DNA of 17,709 nt from Acidobacteriota bacterium (lineage in GTDB: Bacteria; Acidobacteriota; Terriglobia; Terriglobales; Acidobacteriaceae). The position numbers were made by a program, and so were the translations under genes. The DNA is taken from assembly GCA_021780095.1 (NCBI GenBank), contig JAJXZK010000274.1:1-17709 (forward strand), given 5' to 3'. Numbering within the stretch: position 1 is the first letter of the stretch; each line of letters begins with the position of its first letter. This document shows, one piece after another, positions 6,871-14,771 of this stretch. The notes below the pieces were generated by a model. The model searched no databases. It was not told the DNA's origin and saw nothing but the letters and a program-made list of their open reading frames with translations.

Positions 6871-6876
6871 ATTATA
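6871..6876 (-). promoter_or_regulatory. -10 box close to the fabZ start
   Basis: A perfect TATAAT on the minus strand lies 13 bp before the fabZ ATG. Predicted initiation near 6864 would leave only about 6 nt of leader, too short for a Shine-Dalgarno, and none is evident there (only GGGT at the -10 edge). The -35 is poor. It could drive a nearly leaderless fabZ-lpxA-lpxI mRNA. Confidence 0.4.
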
Positions 6877-6905
6877 AAGCGCAGCGACGACGGCGCGTTG
6901 ATCTT

Positions 6906-7439
6906 CTACCGTTTGCCCGCGATTTCATAGCGGGCTTTCAGGTCCTTGTAACGGTCCGGCCGAGTGGTCCCCGACAGATGGTCGTCCAGTTGATCCAGAA
7001 ATGCGTGCCACCCCGCGCCTAGTCCGGCCATCAATTCAGGACGCACTCCCACATGAGAAAAGTGCAGCTTTGTCTCCGCCGCTTCGCCTTCCAGCTTCCA
7101 GTTCACCAGCGAATCTCCCCACGTATAGATCAATAAATGCGGCGGCTCGAAGTTGCACACAATCCCTTCCAGCGAGCCTTCCGCGGAAAATTGGATGTAA
7201 ATTTTGCCGCCCACGTGCGGCTCCAGCTGGGTCGGAAACTTCATCCATGCCGTAATCTCTTCCGCGTTGGAAATGGCGTGCCATACTCGATCCAGGCTCT
7301 GCGGATAGCTACGGTCCCAGTCGAGCCGATAGATCGTCTCCACCAAGGCAATCGACTCATTCGGCTCCTCCTTCGGTGGCTCCACGCGCTGCGCAAAAGG
7401 ATTTTTCATCATCCCTCCCATCGACATTCCAGGGTTCAT
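6906..7439 (-). CDS. SRPBCC / AHSA1-like domain protein
   Basis: START/Bet v 1-like fold protein of the Aha1-C-terminal-like (AHSA1) group, which binds hydrophobic ligands in a helix-grip cavity; individual functions are mostly unknown. Visible hallmarks are DRSYPQSLDRVWHAISNAEE, the opening strand and helix, then ITAWMKF, GGKIYIQF, WKLEGEAAETKLHFSHVGV, and the long C-terminal helix LGAGWHAFLDQLDDHL. The 177-residue form starts at ATG 7439, whose ATGA overlaps the stop of the upstream LolA-like gene, suggesting coupled translation. A cluster of later Met codons includes one at 7409 behind GGGAGGG, which could be the true or an additional start; the first ~25 residues (Met/Gly then Pro/Glu-rich) look disordered. 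No signal peptide, so cytoplasmic. Confidence 0.8.
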   Translation of the reverse strand: MNPGMSMGGMMKNPFAQRVEPPKEEPNESIALVETIYRLDWDRSYPQSLDRVWHAISNAEEITAWMKFPTQLEPHVGGKIYIQFSAEGSLEGIVCNFEPPHLLIYTWGDSLVNWKLEGEAAETKLHFSHVGVRPELMAGLGAGWHAFLDQLDDHLSGTTRPDRYKDLKARYEIAGKR

Positions 7440-8263
7440 TTCAGGTGCGCTGCGGCATAGTCCGGATCAAACAAATTTTCCGGCAGCGCAATGTTAACTT
7501 GCGCCCGCAAGAGGAACGTCTGCTGCACAATCTCGCCATTGTGAGTCCGTGTCACGGTAAAAGGCGTCGCAACGCCATCGATCCGGTGATAATTATCGAA
7601 CTCGACGGCATCCACGTTTTTATCGTGAAAGCGGGGGTCGCGCCACTCGAAGCTCAGCCGCAACGGCAGATGACTCTCCGTGTCCACGTCGAGCGTCACC
7701 GAATTGTGGGCGACGTTCATCAGCGTGAATTTTTCCGCCAGGTGTCGCTCTACCTGTTCCGTGCCCTCATCGAGAACGACGGTGGCCGGATCGGCAATCC
7801 ACCAACCCAGCACCCTTCGCAGAGAGTGACTCTGCCAGCGCCTATGGTCCTCCACTTTTTCTGCTGCCAAATTTTTCTTTCCCTTGTAGGTGATCTCCCA
7901 GCCACTCGAACCGGAAAAAATCTGCACTACTTTTCCCTTGTCCAGCTCGGTGCGCTCGTTGCCAGACTGCTCGCGGCTGATCACCGCGTCGGCCACCTCT
8001 CCAGTCGGAGCGCCCTGAAAGAACGATGCAATGCGAACCTGTTGGCGAGTTGTTCGCAGGCCGACCCATGCCGGACCGCCCAGCGCCTGGATCGTCGCCG
8101 CGAGCAGCGCATGCGCTTGCCGCTGACTCGCAACCGCGGCAGCATCCGTGGCCTGTGCCATCAGCAACACTGGCGACAGCGCGCCGATCATCAACGCAAA
8201 CGCCAGTCCCAGCCGCGGATTTCGTGTCGACCTACCCAACGAGCACGGCGCCGCCGTTGACAT
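7436..8263 (-). CDS. Exported LolA-like protein of unknown function
   Basis: Secreted or periplasmic protein. The ATG at 8263 is chosen because GGAGAGG sits 6 nt upstream; a frame open to 8326 has no such site. It gives 275 residues, with a signal peptide at about 1-38 (Arg-containing n-region, then LGLAFALMIGALSPVLLMAQA). The mature part begins with helix AHALLAATIQALGG and then alternates beta strands (VVQIFSGSSGWEITYKG, SHLPLRLSFEWRDPRF, DNYHRIDGVATPFTVTRTHNG), the general pattern of LolA/LppX-type half-barrels that carry lipids or lipoproteins. I do not recognise a named family, so the fold is an inference. It overlaps the SDR gene by 32 bp at its start and the SRPBCC gene by 4 bp at its end, so the three are probably one operon. 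Confidence 0.7.
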   Translation of the reverse strand: MSTAAPCSLGRSTRNPRLGLAFALMIGALSPVLLMAQATDAAAVASQRQAHALLAATIQALGGPAWVGLRTTRQQVRIASFFQGAPTGEVADAVISREQSGNERTELDKGKVVQIFSGSSGWEITYKGKKNLAAEKVEDHRRWQSHSLRRVLGWWIADPATVVLDEGTEQVERHLAEKFTLMNVAHNSVTLDVDTESHLPLRLSFEWRDPRFHDKNVDAVEFDNYHRIDGVATPFTVTRTHNGEIVQQTFLLRAQVNIALPENLFDPDYAAAHLK

Positions 8264-9044
8264 TAAATACCTCTCCGCTGACGAAGCCGGCGAACGGAGT
8301 ACATAGAAACAGGACAGGTCCGGCAATCTCCGCCACCGTCGCTGCTCGTCCTAGCGGAATCCCTGAAACCACGCGCTCGCATTTCTCGGGGTCGCGCAAT
8401 GTCGCCGCCGACATGTCCGTATCCACCCATCCCGGCGCCACACAGTTCACGTGAATGCCTTCGCGGATCAGTTCGCTCGACAAGCTCTTGGTAAAGCTGA
8501 TGAGCGCCCCTTTCGACGCAGCATAATCGGAATGCATCGCTTCTCCGCGCTGCCCGGCGGTCGAGCTAATCAGCACGATGAATCCCGCTGCGGCGTTCTT
8601 CTCCGGTCTGCGTTGCTTTTTGAACTGGCCCACCGCCGCCTGCACCACACCAAACATGCTATCCAGGTTGATGTGCATGGTGCGATGCCATTGCGCGTCT
8701 GCCATGCGCTCAATGGGCGCATCGTCCGGCGGCCAAATGCCATGGTTGCCCACAAGGCAATCGAGCCTTCCAAAAGCGCGCACCGTATCTTCCACCAGCT
8801 CCCGGCCATGGGCGGGAGTGGTCAGCTCACGATGAACCGCCAGGCAGCGCTCCGGACCGCCGCATTCCGCCACCAGCGCTTCGGCTTCTTTCGCCGCGCT
8901 GCGATAGTTGAACACAACCTTGGCACCCGCTTCGACAAACAGCCGAACCGTGGCCGCGCCGATTCCACGCGAGCCTCCGGTGATCAGCGCAACTTTTCCC
9001 TGGAGCGAGAGCATCACTCCCGAATGTGATCCCTTTTCTGTCAT
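8232..9044 (-). CDS. SDR-family oxidoreductase (FabG-like)
   Basis: Classical short-chain dehydrogenase using NAD(P)H. Counting from ATG 9044, the cofactor loop TGGSRGIG is at 22-29, the catalytic serine in LISSTAGQ near 161, Y174 and K178 in SDYAASKGA, and PGWVDTDMS after the catalytic strand; it ends with FNVNGGAVLVG. The usual NNAG strand motif is replaced by GNHG (99-102). The start is uncertain: ATG 9044 (270 residues) has no obvious Shine-Dalgarno; ATG 9014 (260 residues) begins at the normal place before GKVALITGG but has GGGAG only 2 nt away; GTG 9086 is less likely. A FabG role in fatty acid synthesis is possible, but the sequence only supports a generic 3-oxoacyl or secondary-alcohol dehydrogenase. 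It lies 87 bp below the secreted unknown gene. Confidence 0.85.
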   Translation of the reverse strand: MTEKGSHSGVMLSLQGKVALITGGSRGIGAATVRLFVEAGAKVVFNYRSAAKEAEALVAECGGPERCLAVHRELTTPAHGRELVEDTVRAFGRLDCLVGNHGIWPPDDAPIERMADAQWHRTMHINLDSMFGVVQAAVGQFKKQRRPEKNAAAGFIVLISSTAGQRGEAMHSDYAASKGALISFTKSLSSELIREGIHVNCVAPGWVDTDMSAATLRDPEKCERVVSGIPLGRAATVAEIAGPVLFLCTPFAGFVSGEVFNVNGGAVLVG

Positions 9045-9131
9045 AGTCTTGACGCTAAAAGAAGGCACGCAATCGTGCAACCCCACCGGCGCGTTCTCTA
9101 TCGGAGATCGAACCTTGGCCGTACGAGCAGA

Positions 9132-9719
9132 TCAATGTGCTGTCTTCGTAATTCCCGGGCACGGTGGCACCACATAATGCGGAACATTCGCCTGCTGGCG
9201 CTTCAGGGCGGCGTCCAGCATCTGCAGCGCTTTCGCATTTGCCGGGTCCAGCAGCGTCTGAGAGCACGCGACAGAATGGCCCGCCACTCCCTTCTGGAAA
9301 AACTGATGGCTCCATGGCAGGTACAGCAGGGCACCATAATTACCGGCGCAATCCCCAGCATCGCATCCGCTGAAACTGATGCCAAAGTTGGTTCCCGTAC
9401 CGGGAGTCAAAATAAACTTATCGCTGCTGGCTGCCTGAAATGGCCGCTTCAGGTAGCCAGAATCCCAGTTCACGTTGGTCACGCCGCCGTCGCGCAGAAA
9501 CACTACGATCCGCCAGCCATGTTTGCCGCTGGTGAGCGCCGCGGCATACGGTGATGCATACGCAGGAATTTCCAGCCGATACAGATCCAATTGATAGAAC
9601 TGCAGCCACTGCCCCATACGCTCCAGATCCGCCCCCGTATAGCCCTTCTGGCAATGCGACGGGCTCGCGGGAGCCAGCCATACCGCTGCCAGCAAGCAGG
9701 CAGCGGCCAGCGAAATCAT
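9132..9719 (-). CDS. Secreted protein of unknown function
   Basis: Unrecognised family. The first ~23 residues (MISLAAACLLAAVWLAPASP, then SHC) are a signal peptide, so the ~170-residue mature protein is exported. It contains aromatic and glycine-rich strand-like segments (HGWRIVVFLRDGG, NFGISFSGCDAGDCAGNYGA, LLYLPWSHQFFQKG), an Ala/Leu helix near the C-terminus (ALQMLDAALKRQQAN), and several cysteines (GCDAGDC, VACSQ, PPCPG) that could form disulfides. The start is ambiguous. ATG 9719 is 17 nt from a strong GGAGGAG, while an in-frame CTG at 9734 lies right behind it and would give an Arg-containing n-region (SRRSM) typical of signal peptides. The flanking 120 bp up to the phosphatase gene show no clear element. 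Confidence 0.65.
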   Translation of the reverse strand: MISLAAACLLAAVWLAPASPSHCQKGYTGADLERMGQWLQFYQLDLYRLEIPAYASPYAAALTSGKHGWRIVVFLRDGGVTNVNWDSGYLKRPFQAASSDKFILTPGTGTNFGISFSGCDAGDCAGNYGALLYLPWSHQFFQKGVAGHSVACSQTLLDPANAKALQMLDAALKRQQANVPHYVVPPCPGITKTAH

Positions 9720-9839
9720 CGATCGTCGCGACAGCTCTCCTCCGGTTCACGGGGCAGCGAATCTCCCCCAACCCGACTCCCTTCATAGTTTCACGAACGG
9801 AAAGATCGAGGCCAGGACGCGGCAATCGATAGGATTTCT

Positions 9840-11915
9840 TCAGCCGGTGGCAATCTGCGTCGTGAGATTGACGGTTGCGGCACGCGCCGGTTCACTGGTC
9901 GCCAGACGCGTCAATGTCAGCACCGTAATGTCGTCGTCCTGGCCGAACGCGCTGGCCTCCTCCGCCAACTGGACGGCGGAGGATCCAGCCCGAGACATCT
10001 CCCGCACCCGATTGAACCCAAATAACTCGCCCTGCCCGTTCCGCGCCTCGACAATACCATCCGTATAGAACGTCAGCGTCTCGTTTTCCTCCATGCGGAA
10101 GACAATCTCGTCATACGTTGCATCCGGCATGATGCCCAGCGGTAAGGCCCCTTCCAGCGGCAATTCCTTCCCGTCGCGCAGAGGCGAAAAGTGGCCGGCG
10201 GTGGCGATCGCGGCGCTTCCATCGGCATCGATACGCATCGCTACACAGGTGGCAAAGCCGCCCTGGGTGCGGCCAATCAGGCGGCGATTGAGTCCCCGCA
10301 GAATTTCCGCGGGTTCCCGCGTATAGTCGGCCAGCGTGCGCAGTGTTCCAACAATCAGTGACACCACCATGGCCGCTTTGAGCCCTTTGCCGCTGACGTC
10401 GCCCACCACAACCAACGCGGCTCCTGCTTCCAGCGGAATCACCTGGTAGAAATCACCCCCAAGTTCTGTAGCGGGCTTGTAGATACTGGCGATGGAAAAG
10501 CCCGGAATGGGGGGGACGTCCTCCGGAACCAACACTTGCTGCACTTCCCGCGCGGACTTGATTTCCATCTCGACCTGCACCTGGCGGCGGCGCTCCAAGT
10601 ACTGCTGGCGTGTCACGGTAAACAGCAGGACAACAAAAAGTAGCGCGTCCAGCAGAAACGTCGCGCTGAAAGTATAGCTGCCAACGTGCAGGCCCCAGGA
10701 GCGCAGGGTATCGGCGAGCATCCAATGGGTAAAACGTCTGCCTTGTCCGGAGATCTGGTACACAGAATTCCACAAGCCATAGAGAAACGCCGCAATCGCC
10801 ACCGGCCAAAGCTCCATCTGCTTCCTGCGGGCCAGGCCAAATCCAACAATGAAAAGAATGTAGAGCGGGGTCAGTATGTAGATAGCCGTCGTAATGGCAT
10901 CGGTCCATTGCCCGGCGAGACCAGTGTGCTGCCAGTTGCTGAGAACGGCAATGTCCACGACCTGCGCGGACAGATAGAGTGTCGCCAGCACCACTGTCCA
11001 GCGTCGCCAGCGCCGCTCCCCGCTGAATCCGAAGAGCGTGAGCAGCAGCAGCCAGAGCGAGATGTCCTGAAATGAGCCCACGAACTGCAGGTAAAGCTGG
11101 AAGGAGGTGAAATGTAGACCGTATTCGACTGCGTCAAAGACTCGAAACGAATACACCCCCTCCGCCAGCAGATAGATGGCCAGCCACAGAAATAACCATT
11201 GATTGCGCTCGCGCAAAAACAGCACCAGAGTGAGCAGCCCCGCAACCAGAACAACGGCCCCAATCAGCAGTTGCGGAAGCTGCTGGTGTTCCTGCAGATA
11301 GCGCGGCAGCATCGCCTGCGTAGCGAGCACCGCCGGGTCGCCGAGAACGGGGGCTCCTTCCAAGCCGCCAATCTCCCAGGGATCAGTCGACGAGAGCGCG
11401 GACTTCCAGACCCGCAACCCAAGCACGCCATCTACAGGTGCGTTTCCGAGCGCGTAGACGGTGCTGTGGCCTACTGCCCACCATCTGGCATGCGGCGGCA
11501 GGCTGCCGTAGCTGCCTATCTTTTTGCCATTCCAGTAAATTTCATAAGCATCGTCTACGGGTGGAATAAGAATGGCAAGCTTGCCGGCCGAACCGGTAAC
11601 TTCAATCCGCTTGCGGTACCACGCCACTCCCGTATAGCCGGGATGCGTCTGCGCGCCCCAGGGCTCATCGCCGCGCAACTGCTCCCAGCCGGAGTCGTTG
11701 TACGCGGGATTTGCCCACGCAAGGTTGTCACCAGTATGAAACTGCCATTTGCCCCCCACCGCGACGGAGCCGGTTCCAGGATTGGGAGCTTGAAACGCCT
11801 GGGCATGGGAGCGAATCGCAGGAATCAGCAGGCAGGCCAGCAACAGTGCTCGCCAAAGAGTCCGAACTGACGAAGTGCAAAACGGCCGCCGACGACCGTC
11901 GGGCATAAGAACCAT
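9840..11915 (-). CDS. Membrane PP2C/SpoIIE-type serine phosphatase with extracytoplasmic sugar-binding-like domain
   Basis: Probable signal-transducing protein phosphatase, 691 residues from ATG 11915, chosen because GAGGAG sits 6 nt upstream (a TTG at 11933 is the longer alternative). Order: signal peptide (about 18-39); a glycoside-hydrolase-2-like galactose-binding sandwich (about 50-190, with KWQFHTGDN, YNDSGWEQL, VAWYRKRIEV, YEIYWNGKKIGSYG); about seven membrane helices (about 212-436); a charged coiled linker (QQYLERRRQVQVEMEIKSAR); then the SpoIIE domain (about 465-672). Its metal ligands are visible as GGDFYQV (486-492), GDVSGKG (505-511), TAGH (572-575), FYTDG (616-620) and GQDDDITV (658-665). 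It resembles 7TMR-DISM receptors in plan. Substrates are probably phosphorylated anti-anti-sigma-type proteins, but no STAS or kinase gene lies nearby. The catalytic set looks complete. Confidence 0.88.
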   Translation of the reverse strand: MVLMPDGRRRPFCTSSVRTLWRALLLACLLIPAIRSHAQAFQAPNPGTGSVAVGGKWQFHTGDNLAWANPAYNDSGWEQLRGDEPWGAQTHPGYTGVAWYRKRIEVTGSAGKLAILIPPVDDAYEIYWNGKKIGSYGSLPPHARWWAVGHSTVYALGNAPVDGVLGLRVWKSALSSTDPWEIGGLEGAPVLGDPAVLATQAMLPRYLQEHQQLPQLLIGAVVLVAGLLTLVLFLRERNQWLFLWLAIYLLAEGVYSFRVFDAVEYGLHFTSFQLYLQFVGSFQDISLWLLLLTLFGFSGERRWRRWTVVLATLYLSAQVVDIAVLSNWQHTGLAGQWTDAITTAIYILTPLYILFIVGFGLARRKQMELWPVAIAAFLYGLWNSVYQISGQGRRFTHWMLADTLRSWGLHVGSYTFSATFLLDALLFVVLLFTVTRQQYLERRRQVQVEMEIKSAREVQQVLVPEDVPPIPGFSIASIYKPATELGGDFYQVIPLEAGAALVVVGDVSGKGLKAAMVVSLIVGTLRTLADYTREPAEILRGLNRRLIGRTQGGFATCVAMRIDADGSAAIATAGHFSPLRDGKELPLEGALPLGIMPDATYDEIVFRMEENETLTFYTDGIVEARNGQGELFGFNRVREMSRAGSSAVQLAEEASAFGQDDDITVLTLTRLATSEPARAATVNLTTQIATG

Positions 11916-11970
11916 CAGACACTCCTCTGACAAATTGGGCTAAAGCGAAGGGGAGACTTTTTCTCCGCCA

Positions 11971-11979
11971 AGCATACCA
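11971..11979 (-). promoter_or_regulatory. Extended -10 promoter upstream of the SpoIIE phosphatase gene
   Basis: On the minus strand TGG (11979-11977) precedes TATGCT (11976-11971), a good extended -10. A TTGTAA that matches four of six -35 bases lies at a long 19-bp spacing from the -10. Initiation near 11964 gives a leader of about 49 nt to ATG 11915. The rest of the 137-bp gap to the PLP-enzyme gene shows nothing else definite. Confidence 0.4.
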
Positions 11980-12052
11980 GCTTCCCGAGACTCTATTACA
12001 AGAAAGAATTCGCGGGTATCTGCGGCATTCTGTGCGTCCCGACGGCGACGCT

Positions 12053-13252
12053 CTACATCGCTGCCACCGCCTCCACAAAGCGCCCAATTTCCTCCTCCGT
12101 GTTGTAGTAATGCACCGAGGCACGCACCATCGCGGTCAATCCGCGCTGCTCCATATCAATCCGCGTAGAACCGATGCCGGTCACCCGCACATTCATCCCC
12201 CGCTCGTGCATGGCTGCGACAATGGCTCCCGCGGCAAGCGCGTCATGAGTGAAAGTCACAATGCCACAGCGAGGTTGGCTGCCACTTCCCGGAAGGTCCC
12301 GCACCGTGACTCCAGGAATATTGGCCAGCATCTGGCGCAACTGCTCCGCCAGCATTACGACCCGCGCGGCAATGTTGTCGAGCCCCACCGCCAGCGCATA
12401 CTCGACGGCCGCTCCCAGGCCAAGTTGGCACGCCACCGAGCCACCTGAAATTTCAAATCGCCGCGCATCGTTGCGCAATTTGTATTCCTCCCGCGCACTC
12501 CACTCCGCGGAACACATATCGATTGGCGTTGGCTCCAACCGTTCCAGCATCGATTGGCGAATATACAGAAACCCCGTTCCGCGCGGTCCGCGCAGATATT
12601 TCCTTCCCGTCGCGGCCAGCATGTCGCAGCCGAGCTGCTCCACCCGCAGCGGCATCTGACCGGCGGACTGGCAGGCATCCAGCAAATATGGAATCTGATT
12701 TCGGCGCGCGATGCGACCCACCGCCGCCGCTGGCTGCACCAGCCCGCCATTGGTGGGCACATGAGTCAAGGCAATCAGCTTCACCCGATCTCCATGCTGC
12801 CGAATCGCCGCCTCCAACGCGGTCAAAGAGATCTCTCCGCTGGGATCGTTCGGCACCACGACAATCTCGATCTGTCGCCGGCGCGCCACCTGCAACAATG
12901 CCAGGTAGTTGCTGACGTATTCGTTCGAGGCGGTAAGGACTTTGTCGCCTGGCTGGAATCCTTCCGCCAGCGCATAGAAGGCCGCATCCCACGCGCGCGT
13001 CGCATTTTCAACCAGCGCAATTTCGCCCGCCGCGCATCCCAGCATTCTCGCAATGGAGCCGTACACACCCTGGTATTCCTCGGCAACATTGTCCTCGGCT
13101 TCATAGCCGCCCATCGCCGCTTCCAGATCCAGATGCGTCTTCACCCGCTCCAGCACCGGCGTTGGCGGCAGGCTGGCGCCGGCATTGTTCAAATGCAGCA
13201 CGTTCTGGCAGCCCGGCGTATCCGCCCGAACCAACGCCACATCAATCGCCAC
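12053..13252 (-). CDS. Class V aminotransferase-fold PLP enzyme (cysteine desulfurase / EgtE-like)
   Basis: Fold-type I PLP enzyme of the NifS/CsdA/isopenicillin-N-epimerase superfamily, 399 residues, normal length. The Schiff-base lysine is K218 in [18 protein letters not shown]; the cofactor aspartate is D192 in [20 protein letters not shown] (161-170) supplies the ring-stacking histidine H164; NNAGASLPP (22-30) is the usual N-terminal strand. No cysteine appears in the loop that carries the catalytic Cys of IscS-type desulfurases, so a lyase or epimerase (for example hercynylcysteine sulfoxide lyase-like) is as likely as a desulfurase. No ergothioneine partner genes are visible. It starts with GTG 13252 behind GGGGTGAG and is divergent from tyrS across 64 bp; its 3' end is 137 bp from the phosphatase gene. 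Confidence 0.82.
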   Translation of the reverse strand: MAIDVALVRADTPGCQNVLHLNNAGASLPPTPVLERVKTHLDLEAAMGGYEAEDNVAEEYQGVYGSIARMLGCAAGEIALVENATRAWDAAFYALAEGFQPGDKVLTASNEYVSNYLALLQVARRRQIEIVVVPNDPSGEISLTALEAAIRQHGDRVKLIALTHVPTNGGLVQPAAAVGRIARRNQIPYLLDACQSAGQMPLRVEQLGCDMLAATGRKYLRGPRGTGFLYIRQSMLERLEPTPIDMCSAEWSAREEYKLRNDARRFEISGGSVACQLGLGAAVEYALAVGLDNIAARVVMLAEQLRQMLANIPGVTVRDLPGSGSQPRCGIVTFTHDALAAGAIVAAMHERGMNVRVTGIGSTRIDMEQRGLTAMVRASVHYYNTEEEIGRFVEAVAAM

Positions 13253-13300
13253 AGCTCACCCCACTCCACAGGATCCCGCCGCAGCGGGTCACGCACTCTT

Positions 13301-13306
13301 TATACT
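13301..13306 (+). promoter_or_regulatory. -10 box close to the tyrS start
   Basis: TATACT at 13301-13306 lies 10 bp before the tyrS ATG (13317). Predicted initiation near 13313 leaves about 4 nt of leader. There is no Shine-Dalgarno between the box and the ATG, and no good -35. Confidence 0.4.
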
Positions 13307-13316
13307 AGGTTTCATC

Positions 13317-14741
13317 ATGTCCAATTTTGATCGCCGTGGCGAGTTCGCCCCTGTCGACGAACAACTCGAATACCTGAAGAAAGGCACTGCGGAAATCATT
13401 CCGCTACCCGAGCTGCGCACTCGTCTGGAACAATCGCGCGCCACCGGTCGTCCCCTACGCATCAAGGCTGGCTTTGATCCCACCGCACCCGATCTTCATC
13501 TGGGCCACACGGTTCTGATTCGCAAGCTGAAGCACTTTCAAGACCTGGGCCACACTGTCATCTTTCTGATCGGTGACTTCACCAGCCTGATTGGTGACCC
13601 CACTGGGCGCTCTGTCACTCGCAAGCCGCTGACGCGTGAGGAAATCGATAAGAACTCCCAGACCTACACCGATCAGGTCTTCAAGATTCTCGATCGTGAA
13701 AAGACAGAGGTTCGCTACAACTCCGAGTGGCTGGGCAAGCTGGGCTTTGAAGGAATGATCCGCCTGGCCGCAAAATTCACCGTCTCCCAAATGCTCGAAC
13801 GCGACGACTTCCACAAGCGATTCCAGGCCGAACAGCCCATCTCACTGCACGAAATGCTCTACCCGCTGGCGCAGGGGTACGACTCCGTTATGCTCGATGC
13901 GGATGTCGAGCTCGGCGGCACCGATCAGCGATTCAATCTTCTGATTGGGCGCGAGTTGCAGCGCCAGGCCGGCACCCCGGCGCAGATTGTCCTGATGATG
14001 CCGATTATCGAGGGGCTCGACGGCGTGCAGAAGATGTCGAAGTCGCTGGGTAACGCCATCGGCGTGCACGAGCCCCCGCAGGAAATGTATGGCAAGCTGA
14101 TGTCCATTTCCGACGACCTGATGTGGCGTTACTGGACGCTGCTGACCGATCTCCGCCCGCATGAAATTGAAGCGATGAAGAACGATGTGTCGAGCGGTGC
14201 GCTGCACCCCATGGAAGCCAAAAAGCGGCTGGCGCGCACGATCACCGCAGGATTTCATTCCCAAGCCGCAGCAAAGCAGGCCGACGAAAACTGGGCGAAG
14301 CAATTCCAGCGGAAAGAAATGCCATCAACAGAGGAGACAAGCCGACTGGAAATGGTTACTTTACCTCTGCGAGACTTCCAGTCCTCGGAAGAGGAAATCC
14401 TCCGCTATAAGGAATCTGAGATTGGACGCCGTGAACTGTATTTTGTATCGCCTTCGGAAGCAGCCAATGTACAGGTGCTTAAGTTGAATAAGATCCTATC
14501 CGCAGCAGGGTTGGCGGACTCAACCAGGCTGGCTGACATAAAAATTCGCGAGAAAAGCGTTCGGGTGAAAGGAACTGAAGATGAGGATACGACCATGGTG
14601 AACCGCGAAATAGTACGCGATACATCCCGGTATCCATATCTCCCTAAAGAATTGAAGGTAGCCACGGATGGAAATAAAGAATTGCATTTGATGATTCGGG
14701 TTGGCAAGCGAATGAAGAAGGTGATCTTGCGCGAGAATTAG
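13317..14741 (+). CDS. tyrS: Tyrosyl-tRNA synthetase, type 2
   Basis: Charges tRNA-Tyr with tyrosine; class I synthetase. The catalytic domain shows [12 protein letters not shown] (HIGH motif as HLGH, 61-64), [27 protein letters not shown] and KMSKS (239-243), the signature of the type 2 family. The ATG at 13317 starts [10 protein letters not shown]; the frame is open 44 codons upstream, but that part is unrelated and a -10 box sits in between. At 474 residues it is longer than the ~400 typical of type 2. The C-terminal part (about 330-474) is expected to be the S4 tRNA-binding domain. It begins well ([13 protein letters not shown]) but the S4 helix-strand unit is atypical, followed by a long extra strand-rich segment. 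This third of the gene is about 48% GC against about 65% around it, see findings. The catalytic residues are intact, so it is probably functional. Confidence 0.93.
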   Translation: MSNFDRRGEFAPVDEQLEYLKKGTAEIIPLPELRTRLEQSRATGRPLRIKAGFDPTAPDLHLGHTVLIRKLKHFQDLGHTVIFLIGDFTSLIGDPTGRSVTRKPLTREEIDKNSQTYTDQVFKILDREKTEVRYNSEWLGKLGFEGMIRLAAKFTVSQMLERDDFHKRFQAEQPISLHEMLYPLAQGYDSVMLDADVELGGTDQRFNLLIGRELQRQAGTPAQIVLMMPIIEGLDGVQKMSKSLGNAIGVHEPPQEMYGKLMSISDDLMWRYWTLLTDLRPHEIEAMKNDVSSGALHPMEAKKRLARTITAGFHSQAAAKQADENWAKQFQRKEMPSTEETSRLEMVTLPLRDFQSSEEEILRYKESEIGRRELYFVSPSEAANVQVLKLNKILSAAGLADSTRLADIKIREKSVRVKGTEDEDTTMVNREIVRDTSRYPYLPKELKVATDGNKELHLMIRVGKRMKKVILREN

Positions 14742-14771
14742 TTGTGCTATGGAACGTTCTGGATTACCCTC

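Noticed and set aside
7376..8260. A 294-codon rightward open frame opposite the LolA-like gene
   Set aside because: The opposite strand has a signal peptide, a strong Shine-Dalgarno and coupled neighbours; this frame has none of these.
11952..11966. GGAGA/TCTCC inverted repeat before the phosphatase gene, considered as a leader hairpin
   Set aside because: It overlaps the predicted transcription start and has only 5-bp arms, so it would be only partly present in the RNA.
12554..13330. A 258-codon rightward open frame opposite the PLP-enzyme gene
   Set aside because: Antisense to a gene with clear PLP motifs; the product is Arg/His/Gln-rich low-quality sequence.
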